A DNA stretch of 28,040 bases. Origin: CAYOHG01 sp964465125. GTDB taxonomy: Bacteria > Planctomycetota > Phycisphaerae > UBA1845 > Fen-1342. Both the position numbers and the translations under genes were made by a program. The notes beneath the pieces were generated by a model. The model was given only the letters and a program-made list of their open reading frames with translations. It made no database searches and was not told the origin of the DNA. Positions 7,938 through 14,939 of this stretch are shown one piece after another. Location: the NCBI GenBank assembly GCA_964465125.1, contig CAYXIO010000054.1, positions 1 to 28,040 of the forward strand. Direction: 5' to 3'. How positions within the stretch are numbered: the first letter of the stretch is position 1; each line of letters starts with the position of its first letter.

Positions 7938-9211
7938 GCACCACCCACGGCGGCGGCACCCTGCTGATCCTCGTTCGACGCAGCCTGCGGCAGCACGCGC
8001 TGTCGAGCAGCGTGACCATCCTCGCCGTCGCGCTGGCCTGCGGGCTGGTGCTGAGCGTTTTCACGATTCAGCAGCAGTCGCGCGAGGCGTTCACCGGCGG
8101 GCCGATCGGGTTCCACGCCGTGCTGGGCGCGCGCGGCAGCCAGCTTCAGCTTGTGCTGAACACCGTGTTTCACCTGGAGACGTCGCCGGGCAACATCCCG
8201 TGGAAGCTCTACGAGGACGTATCGAAGATGCCGGGCGTCAAGCTGGCGATCCCCTACGCGCTGGGCGACAATTACCGCGGGTTTCGCCTCGTCGGCACCA
8301 GCGAGAAGATCTTCAGCGACTTCGCCTACCAGGAGGGCCGGAAGTTCGAGCTTCGCTCCGGCGGGCGGGCGTTCGATCCGCAACGCATGGAGGCGGTCGT
8401 CGGCAGCTTTGCGGCCCAGAAGACCGGCCTGCGCGTGGGCTCGACGTTCAACCCCTACCACGGGCTTGATTTCGACCCCGCCGAGAAGCACGCCGACACC
8501 GAATACGTCGTCGTCGGAGTCATGAAGCCGACCAATTCCCCGGCGGACCGCGCGATCTGGATTCCGATCGAGGGCATGTTCCGTATGAGCGGGCACGCGT
8601 TCATGAGCTCGGGCACGGTGGTGGAGGCCGAGCCGGGCAAGGCGATTCCCGACGAATCCAAGGAAATCAGCGCAGTCATGCTGACGTTTGAGCATCCGGC
8701 GCTGGGCCAGTCGTTGCAGCAGACCATCAACCGCCAGGGAACCGTCGCGACGTTGGCCTGGCCGATCGCGAACGTGATGGCCGACCTCTTCGACAAGCTC
8801 GGCTGGGTGAATCGCGTGCTCGAGCTGGTGGCGTACCTGGTCGTCGCGGTCTCCGCCGGCGCGATCCTCGCCAGCATCTACAACACCATCAATGAACGCC
8901 GGCGGGAGTTTGCGATCCTGCGGGCGATCGGAGCGCGCCGCAGAACGGTCTTTGCCGCGATCGTGCTTGAATCGAGCGTCATCGCCGCGGTCGGCGCGGT
9001 GCTGGGCTTTGCGATCTACTTCATCGTGCTGGCGGTTGTGGCCCGGATCGTTCGAGCTCAGACGGGCGTCGTGCTGGACGTACTGACCTGGCATCCCGCG
9101 CTGGCGCTGACGCCGCTGGGCATGACGGCGGCCGGCGCGCTCGTCGGCGTGATCCCGGCGATCAAGGCCTACCGCACCGACGTCGCGAGCAATCTCGTGC
9201 CGCACTCGTAG
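7934..9211 (+). CDS. ABC transporter permease, FtsX/MacB family
   Basis: 425 residues. One transmembrane helix near residues 26-45 is followed by a large periplasmic domain (about 50-290) and three C-terminal helices (about 295-317, 338-372 and 389-411). This is the topology of type VII (MacB/FtsX/LolCE) permeases. The cytoplasmic loop NERRREFAILRAIGARR (320-336) is the hallmark coupling segment of FtsX-like domains. Members of this family usually transmit mechanical force to periplasmic partners rather than forming a pore. It is coupled to the ATPase upstream and followed, 40 bases later, by a His-rich lipoprotein and then a DUF3299 lipoprotein, which could be the periplasmic partners. Confidence 0.94.
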   Translation: MSTTHGGGTLLILVRRSLRQHALSSSVTILAVALACGLVLSVFTIQQQSREAFTGGPIGFHAVLGARGSQLQLVLNTVFHLETSPGNIPWKLYEDVSKMPGVKLAIPYALGDNYRGFRLVGTSEKIFSDFAYQEGRKFELRSGGRAFDPQRMEAVVGSFAAQKTGLRVGSTFNPYHGLDFDPAEKHADTEYVVVGVMKPTNSPADRAIWIPIEGMFRMSGHAFMSSGTVVEAEPGKAIPDESKEISAVMLTFEHPALGQSLQQTINRQGTVATLAWPIANVMADLFDKLGWVNRVLELVAYLVVAVSAGAILASIYNTINERRREFAILRAIGARRRTVFAAIVLESSVIAAVGAVLGFAIYFIVLAVVARIVRAQTGVVLDVLTWHPALALTPLGMTAAGALVGVIPAIKAYRTDVASNLVPHS

Positions 9212-9251
9212 GGCCGCCGTCGGAGCACCAACTCAAAAGGGGAGCGTCCGG

Positions 9252-9806
9252 ATGTTCGCCAGCGCAAGCCACAAGTGGACCCCACCGTCGCTACGCGCGT
9301 GCCCCACGCTCCGCACGGTGCTGACCGGCGCCGCGCTGCTGCCTGCCATGCTCTGCGCGGCGTGTGATCGATCGCCGGCCGGCGGCACGGCCGGCCCGCC
9401 GCCGGATCGCGAACGCGAGCACGTGCACGTCGCGCCCCACGGCGGGCACCTGATCGAGCTGGGCGAGCACTTTGCCAACCTGGAGCTGGTGCTTGACCGC
9501 GCCACGGGAAAACTCACCGCGTACGTGCTCGATGGGCATGCCGGACACGCCCTGCGCATCGCGCAGGAGCGCATCGAAATCCGCCCGAGGCCCGGGGCTG
9601 ACGCGGTCCCCGGCGCCGCGACCAGGCCGACGGCAATCGAGCTCCGCGCCGTGCAGAACGCTCTGACCGGCGAGACCGCTTGGAACACCAGCCAGTTCGA
9701 GGGCGCCGCGGCCGGGCTGGAGAAGCAGGCGCGTTTCTCCGGCGTCGTGAGTAAGATCGAGGTGCTGGGCCGCTCGTTCGAGAACGTAGCCTTCGAGATC
9801 GAGTAG
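9252..9806 (+). CDS. His-rich lipoprotein, candidate metal-binding partner of the ABC module
   Basis: 184 residues with AAGGGGAG upstream of the ATG. An N-terminal hydrophobic segment ends in the lipobox LCAAC, so C38 should be lipidated and the mature protein membrane-anchored outside the cytoplasm. Immediately after the linker come H57, H59, H63, H66 and H73 (HVHVAPHGGHLIELGEH), then H96 and H99 (DGHAGH). This spacing suggests metal binding. The LELVLDRATGKLTAYVLDGH portion has the look of small periplasmic beta domains seen next to metal transporters. I do not recognise a named family. Position in the operon suggests the role filled by the His-rich ZrgA-type protein in proteobacterial zinc clusters, but that equivalence is inference. 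Confidence 0.75.
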   Translation: MFASASHKWTPPSLRACPTLRTVLTGAALLPAMLCAACDRSPAGGTAGPPPDREREHVHVAPHGGHLIELGEHFANLELVLDRATGKLTAYVLDGHAGHALRIAQERIEIRPRPGADAVPGAATRPTAIELRAVQNALTGETAWNTSQFEGAAAGLEKQARFSGVVSKIEVLGRSFENVAFEIE

Positions 9807-9884
9807 CGGCGCATGACCGCCGAGATTCGGCGCATGCGTGGTCGAGTCCGCAGCGTGGCGAGGAATCGCTCCAAGAGGAAGAGC

Positions 9885-10661
9885 ATGAAGCGAAGCGAAC
9901 GCGTGCGACGGCTGCTCCTGCTGATAGCCGCGTCGGCGGCGTCGGCCGTGCTGCCCCTGAGCGGATGCTCGGGGAACGGACCCGCCGGGGAGGCGCCCCC
10001 CGAGGCGGTCCAGGGCCGGCGATTCGATGAAGCGCCCGCCGCACGGATCGGTCGCGCCGCGCCGTCGGCGAATTCGACCTCGGCGGCGTCGCAGACCGCC
10101 TCCTCGGCGCCGGGAAGCTTCGCGCCGACGACCGGCGCCAACCGCGCCGCTGAGAGCGACACGGAGAATCAGCCTCCCGCCGGCGCGGACGCGAGTGTTC
10201 CCATCTCGCTCGCGCCTACTCCGCCCATTCCGACAGAGATGATCGGCGACGCGCTGAAAGTCTCGTTCGATTTCCTGGCCAGCTACGAGTATTGGCCGTA
10301 TCCGCTGGAGGAAGCCGACCCGAACCTGCACGCCAGCAAGGAAATCCCGGCGAGCGTGAAGTCCATTCACGGCAAGCGTGTCGCCGTCTCCGGGTTCATG
10401 ATGCCCGTGGCCGTGCGCAATGGGCAGGTCGACGCGTTCCTGCTGGTCCGCAATCAGCTCATGTGCTGCTTCGGCATGCCGGTCGGTCCGAACGAGTGGA
10501 TCGACGTGAAGATGAAGGACGGCGTGCGAGCGCGCTACGTTCCCGACGTCCCGGTGACGGTTTTCGGCCTCATCGACATCGGTGAAAACGCGACCAAGGA
10601 CGGCCTGGTGCTGAGCCTCTATCGAATGGTCGCCGACGAGGTGAAGCTGCCTGATTTCTAG
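9885..10661 (+). CDS. DUF3299 lipoprotein
   Basis: 258 residues from ATG 9885, chosen because AGAGGA lies just upstream and a lipoprotein signal follows directly. An in-frame ATG at 9813 would add 24 residues without a signal. The lipobox is LSGC with C28. A low-complexity Ala/Ser/Pro linker (about 30-125) leads to the C-terminal domain, with GKRVAVSGFMMPV, then FLLVRNQLMCCFGMPVGPNE and TVFGLIDIGE. These are the DUF3299 landmarks, including a CC pair. The molecular function of DUF3299 is not established. In proteobacteria it accompanies ABC ATPase, FtsX-like permease and His-rich protein genes in zinc-responsive clusters, which fits this context. Confidence 0.85.
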   Translation: MKRSERVRRLLLLIAASAASAVLPLSGCSGNGPAGEAPPEAVQGRRFDEAPAARIGRAAPSANSTSAASQTASSAPGSFAPTTGANRAAESDTENQPPAGADASVPISLAPTPPIPTEMIGDALKVSFDFLASYEYWPYPLEEADPNLHASKEIPASVKSIHGKRVAVSGFMMPVAVRNGQVDAFLLVRNQLMCCFGMPVGPNEWIDVKMKDGVRARYVPDVPVTVFGLIDIGENATKDGLVLSLYRMVADEVKLPDF

Positions 10662-10714
10662 CGCTTGGCGCGCGGCCCGGCCGGCAGCCGGCGCGGATTC
10701 CGCTGACGAACCGC

Positions 10715-11272
10715 ATGAAGCAACCCGCGGGACACACCGGCGATCGCGAACACCTCGCGCCCGAGGCGCTGCGCCAGCGCCTCGATTTCGATGACGCGCT
10801 CTTGCTGGCGGAGTGCGAAGTCGACACGTACCGCGCCAGCGGACCGGGCGGGCAGCATCGCAACAAGGTCAGCTCCGCCGTGCGCCTGCGCCACAAACCC
10901 AGCGGGCTGACGGTCATCGCCGAGGAGGACCGCTCGCAGCACGCCAACCGGGCGGTGGCGCTGCATCGGCTGCGGACCGCGATCGCGCTCGCCGCTCGAC
11001 TGCCGCTTCCCGACGGTCCGCCGCAGTGGCCCACCGGCGTGCAGTTGCAGAGCGGCAAGCTGCGCATCAGCGAGAGCAACCCCGCGTTCCATCACGTGCT
11101 GGCGCGGCTGCTCGATGCCGTGGTCAGGTACGAAGGCCGCATCTCCGCCGCGGCCCGCGCATTGCAACTGACCGGCAGCAACCTCACGCGCCTGCTCGCG
11201 GAGCATCCCAAGGCGTGGGCGTGGGTCAGTGAGCTGCGCGAGCGGCGCGGCCTGCCGCGGCTGAAGCACTGA
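10715..11272 (+). CDS. GGQ-domain peptide chain release factor-like protein
   Basis: 185 residues. The RF-1 catalytic domain is clear: RASGPGGQHRNKVSSAVRL with GGQ at 45-47, followed by the ITIE-like strand LTVIAEEDRSQHANR. The GGQ loop hydrolyses peptidyl-tRNA in the ribosomal peptidyl transferase centre. Codon-recognition domains are absent, so it belongs with short release-factor homologues (ArfB/RF-H-like) and may act in ribosome rescue. Unlike ArfB, it lacks an obvious long basic tail. Instead residues 143-165 (ISAAARALQLTGSNLTRLL within it) look like a helix-turn-helix. It lies 53 bases after the DUF3299 gene and could be read through from that operon. The ribosome binding site is weak. 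Confidence 0.85.
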   Translation: MKQPAGHTGDREHLAPEALRQRLDFDDALLLAECEVDTYRASGPGGQHRNKVSSAVRLRHKPSGLTVIAEEDRSQHANRAVALHRLRTAIALAARLPLPDGPPQWPTGVQLQSGKLRISESNPAFHHVLARLLDAVVRYEGRISAAARALQLTGSNLTRLLAEHPKAWAWVSELRERRGLPRLKH

Positions 11273-11273
11273 A

Positions 11274-11290
11274 GCGGGCTGGAAGTCCGC
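11274..11290. repeat. hairpin repeat at a convergent gene junction (copy 2)
   Basis: Inverted repeat GCGGGCT, loop GGA, AGTCCGC, seven pairs with one G-T. Aligned over 23 bases with the hairpin at 3569-3591, 17 positions agree. One stem pair changes from T-A to C-G, preserving pairing. It begins one base after the release-factor-like stop codon and faces the convergent end of nuoD at 11321. Confidence 0.55.
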
Positions 11291-11320
11291 GCTCCCTGCA
11301 AGGTCAAGGTTGAAAGTGCC

Positions 11321-12577
11321 TTAGCGGTCCAGCTCCGCCGCGATGATCTCAAGGCTGCCGAGCACGGCCACCACGTCGCTGATCTGATGTCCGATGATCA
11401 GCTTCGGGAAGCACTGGTAGTTGATGAAGCTCGGGGCGCGGCAGCGGGCGCGGTAGGCCCGGTTCGTCCCGTCGCTGACGAGGTAGAAGCCCAGCTCGCC
11501 GGTCGGGCTCTCGATCGCGCCGTAGGCCTCGCCCAGCGGCGGCCGCCAGCCTCGATTCGTCATGATCTTCTCGAAGTGCGCGATCAGCCCCTCGATCGAG
11601 AAGAAGATCTCGCGCTTGTCCGGCAGGGTGGCGCGCGAGTCCATCATGACGTTGACCGGGCCGTCCGGCAGCATGCGGACGACCTGCTCGATGATCTGGA
11701 TCGACTGCTTGATTTCCTCGAGCCGCACCAGGAAGCGGGCGAAAACGTCCCCGCCGTACGCGATCGGCACCTTGAACTGCACCGCCGGCGCGCCCTGGCC
11801 GTCCCAGTCGTCGGCGTAGCAGAGGCAGGGTTCGTCTTTGCGCAGGTCGCGCTTCACGCCGCTGGCCCGCGCGCTCGGCCCGGTGAGCGACCAGTTGATC
11901 GCGTCGTCGTGGCTGATCACGCCGACGCCCTTGCAGCGCTCGATGAAGATGCGGTTGCGCACCAGCAGCGTCTCGAGGTCCTGGATCGCGGTCGGCAGCA
12001 TCTCGCGGAGGAACTTCAGCAGCTTGTCGGTCCAGCCCTGGGGCAGGTCCTGCATCACGCCGCCGACGCGCGTATAGCTCACCGTGAACCGAGCGCCGCA
12101 CAGCTCCTCGAGCAGGTCGTAGATCACCTCGCGCTCGTTGAATCCGTAAAGAAAGCCCGTCAGCGCGCCAAGATCCAGCGCGGAGGCTCCTACGCAGAGC
12201 AGGTGGTCCTGGATCCGGCCGAGCTCGCACACGATCGTGCGGATCGCCTTGCAGCGCGGCGTCAGCTCGATTCCGAAGAGCTTCTCGACCGCGTGGTGCC
12301 AGGCCACGTTGTTGACGATCGGCGAGACGTAGTTCATGCGGTCGGTCACGACCACGTACTGGTTGTAGTTCAGGTGCTCGCCGAGCTTCTCGAAGCCGCT
12401 GTGCAGGTAGCCGATGTGCGGCGTGACGCCGACGATGGTCTCGCCCTCGAGCTCCAGCACAAGCTGAAGCGTCGTGTGCGTCGCCGGGTGCTGGGGTCCG
12501 AAGTTCAGCGTCCAGCGGTCGCTGCCCGGGTCCGGGGGCGTCAACCGCGTCGGTTCGATTCTGGTCATGGTCGTCAT
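11321..12577 (-). CDS. nuoD: NADH-quinone oxidoreductase subunit D
   Basis: 418 residues, full length for NuoD, the 49-kDa peripheral-arm subunit that forms the quinone pocket of complex I together with NuoB. Family landmarks include LNFGPQHPATHTTL, IGYLHSGFEKL (with the quinone-site HSGFEK), DRMNYVSP, GVMQDLP, and the C-terminal SPTGELGFYLVSDG and GSLEIIAAELDR ending. ATG 12577 has GGAG nine bases upstream; ATG 12568 is a weaker alternative. It is the last gene of the nuoABCD group, 51 bases after nuoC. Downstream is a convergent gene, not nuoE or nuoH. Confidence 0.98.
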   Translation of the reverse strand: MTTMTRIEPTRLTPPDPGSDRWTLNFGPQHPATHTTLQLVLELEGETIVGVTPHIGYLHSGFEKLGEHLNYNQYVVVTDRMNYVSPIVNNVAWHHAVEKLFGIELTPRCKAIRTIVCELGRIQDHLLCVGASALDLGALTGFLYGFNEREVIYDLLEELCGARFTVSYTRVGGVMQDLPQGWTDKLLKFLREMLPTAIQDLETLLVRNRIFIERCKGVGVISHDDAINWSLTGPSARASGVKRDLRKDEPCLCYADDWDGQGAPAVQFKVPIAYGGDVFARFLVRLEEIKQSIQIIEQVVRMLPDGPVNVMMDSRATLPDKREIFFSIEGLIAHFEKIMTNRGWRPPLGEAYGAIESPTGELGFYLVSDGTNRAYRARCRAPSFINYQCFPKLIIGHQISDVVAVLGSLEIIAAELDR

Positions 12578-12628
12578 CTTGGGAAGCTCCGCACGCGCCA
12601 GCCCCGCCCGCGCTCCGGGCGATCGTTC

Positions 12629-13162
12629 CTACGCGCTTTCCTTCGTCACTACGTCGAACCGCTCGCGCTCGCCTTTGCCCGTCAAGGGATAGTCCTTGCG
12701 CAGCGGATGATGCTCGAACCAGTCGGGGCACAGAATCCGCCGCAGGTCCGGATGGCCCGTGAACGTGATGCCGAACAGGTCGTACACCTCGCGCTCGGTC
12801 CAGTCGGCGCCCTTCCAGAGCCCCGTCAGCGACGGGACCTTCGGGTCGGGATCATTCACGAACACCTTCAGAAACAGCCGGTGATTCAGCGACAGACTCA
12901 GCAGCGAATACGTCACGCCGAACCGGTCTTCCGCGTCGGGGAAATGGAGATAGTCCACGCAGGTCACGTCGCTGAGCTGCTCCATCCGGCAGCGCGGGTC
13001 ATCGCGCAGAAACGCGGCGACGTCGAGCAGCCGCTCGGCCGGCACGCGCACCCACCACTGGTCCGAAGGGCGGCCGTCGGGTTGCACGCACAGCGGGCGC
13101 GCCTCCAGCTTCAGATCGGAGAATCGCTCCTGTAGTGCGACTACGACATCCTGCGTGGCCAT
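12629..13162 (-). CDS. nuoC: NADH-quinone oxidoreductase subunit C
   Basis: 177 residues of the 30-kDa subunit family of the complex I peripheral arm. The signature WTEREVYDLFGITFTGHPDL is followed by RRILCPDWFEHHPLRKDYPL, both diagnostic. The N-terminal part (QLSDVTCVDYL) also fits. ATG 13162 is preceded by GGAAG at good spacing. NuoC stabilises NuoD and the quinone-reducing module; here the two are separate genes, not the fused NuoCD of enterobacteria. Confidence 0.97.
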   Translation of the reverse strand: MATQDVVVALQERFSDLKLEARPLCVQPDGRPSDQWWVRVPAERLLDVAAFLRDDPRCRMEQLSDVTCVDYLHFPDAEDRFGVTYSLLSLSLNHRLFLKVFVNDPDPKVPSLTGLWKGADWTEREVYDLFGITFTGHPDLRRILCPDWFEHHPLRKDYPLTGKGERERFDVVTKESA

Positions 13163-13242
13163 CGTCTTTCTTCCGTTGTCTCCGGCGCCCGGGAGAGCGT
13201 TGCCCCGCGGTCGTCGGGCTGGGACTTCAGCTTGTCAGCGGC

Positions 13243-13827
13243 TCAGTTCGGGGAATTCAGCAGGGTCGAACCCAGCCGCACGACCTGCGGCGGCCTGACC
13301 GCCAGTTGCAGGCCACGGCCGCGCTCGTGGCTGAGCTTGACGCCGTCGTTCTTCACGATTTCCTGGATCGCCATCAGTCCTTCGAGGACGGTTTCCGGCC
13401 GCGGCGGGCAGCCCGGCAGGTAGACGTCGACCGGCACGAACTGGTCGATGCCCTGCACCACCGAGTAGGTGTCGAACACGCCGCCCGACGACGCGCAAGC
13501 GCCCATCGAGATCACCCACTTGGGCTCGCACATCTGCATGTAGACGCGTTGCAGCACGGGAAGCGTCTTGACCACCACGCGGCCGGCCACCACGAGCATG
13601 TCCGCCTGGCGCGGCGAGAACGACACGCGCTCGGAGCCGAAGCGGGCCACGTCATAGCGGCTGGACGCCGTCGCCATGAACTCGATTCCGCAGCACGCGG
13701 TCGCGAAGGGAAGCGGCCAGAGGCTGTGACGTCGGCACCAGTTGATGCCGTGCTTCTTGATCATGTCCAGCGTGTAGTCGAGGCGGGTGTAAGTGAACCC
13801 GCCGCCGCTGGGACCGCTCAATCCCAT
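13243..13827 (-). CDS. nuoB: NADH-quinone oxidoreductase subunit B
   Basis: 194 residues from ATG 13827, preceded by a G-rich ribosome binding site. The frame is open further upstream, but that part lies over nuoA and is not protein-like. NuoB carries the N2 [4Fe-4S] cluster that delivers electrons to quinone. All four cysteine ligands are present: C45 and C46 in TACCGIE, C111 in GACASSG and C140 in PGCPPRPE. Its start overlaps the end of nuoA by ten bases, which indicates translational coupling. The C-terminal tail after VKLSHERG is somewhat extended. Confidence 0.98.
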   Translation of the reverse strand: MGLSGPSGGGFTYTRLDYTLDMIKKHGINWCRRHSLWPLPFATACCGIEFMATASSRYDVARFGSERVSFSPRQADMLVVAGRVVVKTLPVLQRVYMQMCEPKWVISMGACASSGGVFDTYSVVQGIDQFVPVDVYLPGCPPRPETVLEGLMAIQEIVKNDGVKLSHERGRGLQLAVRPPQVVRLGSTLLNSPN

Positions 13828-14249
13828 CGAAAGACCCCCCTGCGCCACTCGTAGATGAACCCGATCGCCAGGATCGCGAAGAAGATGCCGATCGCGACGG
13901 CCAGGAACCCTGGCCCGTAGCCGGCCTGCACGAGCGCGCTCGCCCAGGCGTGATGCGGCGCGCCGGAATCCGCCGCGTCCCCGAGCCGGCCGTTGAGCAC
14001 GGCCCACGGGTACAGGAAGATGATCTCGACGTCGAAAACCAGGAACAGCACCGCGACCAGATAGAAGCGCACGTTGAACCGCTGCCGCGCGTCATGCACC
14101 GGATCGACGCCCGACTCGTACACGCTATCCTTGATCGCCCCGCGGCGGCGCGGCCCGACCAGGTGCGTGAGGATCAGGATCGCCACGGCCAGCGCGATCG
14201 CCGTGAGCAGCAGGATGGCAACGATGGAAAAATCGCTGAAGGCAGGCAC
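13818..14249 (-). CDS. nuoA: NADH-quinone oxidoreductase subunit A
   Basis: 143 residues from GTG 14249. Three transmembrane helices are evident: near SIVAILLLTAIALAVAIL, FYLVAVLFLVFDVEIIFLYP and PGFLAVAIGIFFAILAIGFI. The loop YESGVDPV and the FDVEIIFLYPWA motif are NuoA hallmarks. NuoA is a membrane-arm subunit at the interface with the quinone module. A TTG 22 codons upstream (14315) keeps the frame open, but the GTG has GGAG at proper spacing and a possible -10 box lies between the two, so I prefer the GTG. It is the first gene of nuoABCD. Confidence 0.93.
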   Translation of the reverse strand: MPAFSDFSIVAILLLTAIALAVAILILTHLVGPRRRGAIKDSVYESGVDPVHDARQRFNVRFYLVAVLFLVFDVEIIFLYPWAVLNGRLGDAADSGAPHHAWASALVQAGYGPGFLAVAIGIFFAILAIGFIYEWRRGVFRWD

Positions 14250-14273
14250 GTTCGGCTCCGGCTCGTCCGCACG

Positions 14274-14279
14274 AGTATA
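14274..14279 (-). promoter_or_regulatory. possible -10 element for nuoA
   Basis: TATACT on the minus strand, five of six matches to the sigma70 -10 consensus. It would give a leader of about 18 bases to the GTG at 14249. No good -35 lies 16-18 bases upstream, so the call is weak. Confidence 0.3.
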
Positions 14280-14408
14280 GACCCGTAGATTAGGCCGCGC
14301 CGCCGGTTTCCGCAACGCTCCCGGGCCGCTGTACGAGTCGCACCGGCCCGGCTAGCATCGCACGGCGGAGGCCGGAATCGGCCCGCCCGCGCTCGGAGAA
14401 AGTGACTC

Positions 14409-14897
14409 GTGCGTAAGATGACCTCGTCCTCGATCGGCGCCGTCCTGCTCGTGACGTTTTCGCTGCTGCTGGCCTCCTGCGAGCAGACATCGCGCGACTC
14501 GCGTCCCCCCGTGGACATCGGCAGCGTGACCGGAGACTGGGTGGAGGTGCGCGACCCGAACGACCCGGGATTCCCGCCGCGATCCCGCGGGCCCGCGACC
14601 ACGTTGACGTCCCATCGCGTCCTCCATCTGGACGAAACAGGCACCTGGTGGATGGGATTGGGCAGCGCCGCCGGCAAACCCACGGACGAAACGCGGATGG
14701 CAGGAACCTGGAAGGCCGACGGGCCGCGCTTGCTCTTCAGCGTGACCACGAACGCCCTGGGCGAGGATCAGGCCGGGCTCGCGCCCATGGACACCGTGGG
14801 AGTCGTCAACGTGACGACCCGCGGCGGGCAGACCGTCCCGCGCCTGCGCGTCTCGCACGTGAACGGCGAGTACGTCCCCTACAAGCCGGCCAAGTAG
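14409..14897 (+). CDS. small lipoprotein of unknown function
   Basis: 162 residues from GTG 14409, preceded by GGAGAAAG; ATG 14418 is a possible alternative. The N-terminal hydrophobic segment ends in LLASC, so C24 should be lipidated. The mature part contains VTGDWVEV, a Trp-rich TGTWWMGL strand and MAGTWKADGPRLLFS, which suggests a small beta-barrel of lipocalin-like or META-like size. I recognise no family. It is divergent from nuoA and convergent with the kinase gene, so the neighbours give no function. Confidence 0.75.
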   Translation: MRKMTSSSIGAVLLVTFSLLLASCEQTSRDSRPPVDIGSVTGDWVEVRDPNDPGFPPRSRGPATTLTSHRVLHLDETGTWWMGLGSAAGKPTDETRMAGTWKADGPRLLFSVTTNALGEDQAGLAPMDTVGVVNVTTRGGQTVPRLRVSHVNGEYVPYKPAK

Positions 14898-14920
14898 CAT
14901 CCCGCGGCGGCGTACGGCAA

Positions 14921-14933
14921 GCGGAATATCCGC
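14921..14933. terminator. small hairpin between convergent genes
   Basis: Perfect inverted repeat GCGGA, loop ATA, TCCGC, in the 42-base gap between the lipoprotein stop at 14897 and the end of the kinase gene at 14940. The stem is only five pairs and has no T-run, so a terminator role is tentative. Confidence 0.3.
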
Positions 14934-14939
14934 CGGAGA

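Noticed and set aside
7721..9205. 494-codon open frame on the minus strand
   Set aside because: Antisense to the ABC ATPase and permease; no motif.
11387..13135. 582-codon open frame on the plus strand
   Set aside because: Antisense to nuoD and nuoC, which are certain; composition is that of a shadow frame.
14250..14315. TTG start 22 codons upstream for nuoA
   Set aside because: Rare start without a ribosome binding site; a possible -10 box lies inside it and GTG 14249 has GGAG.
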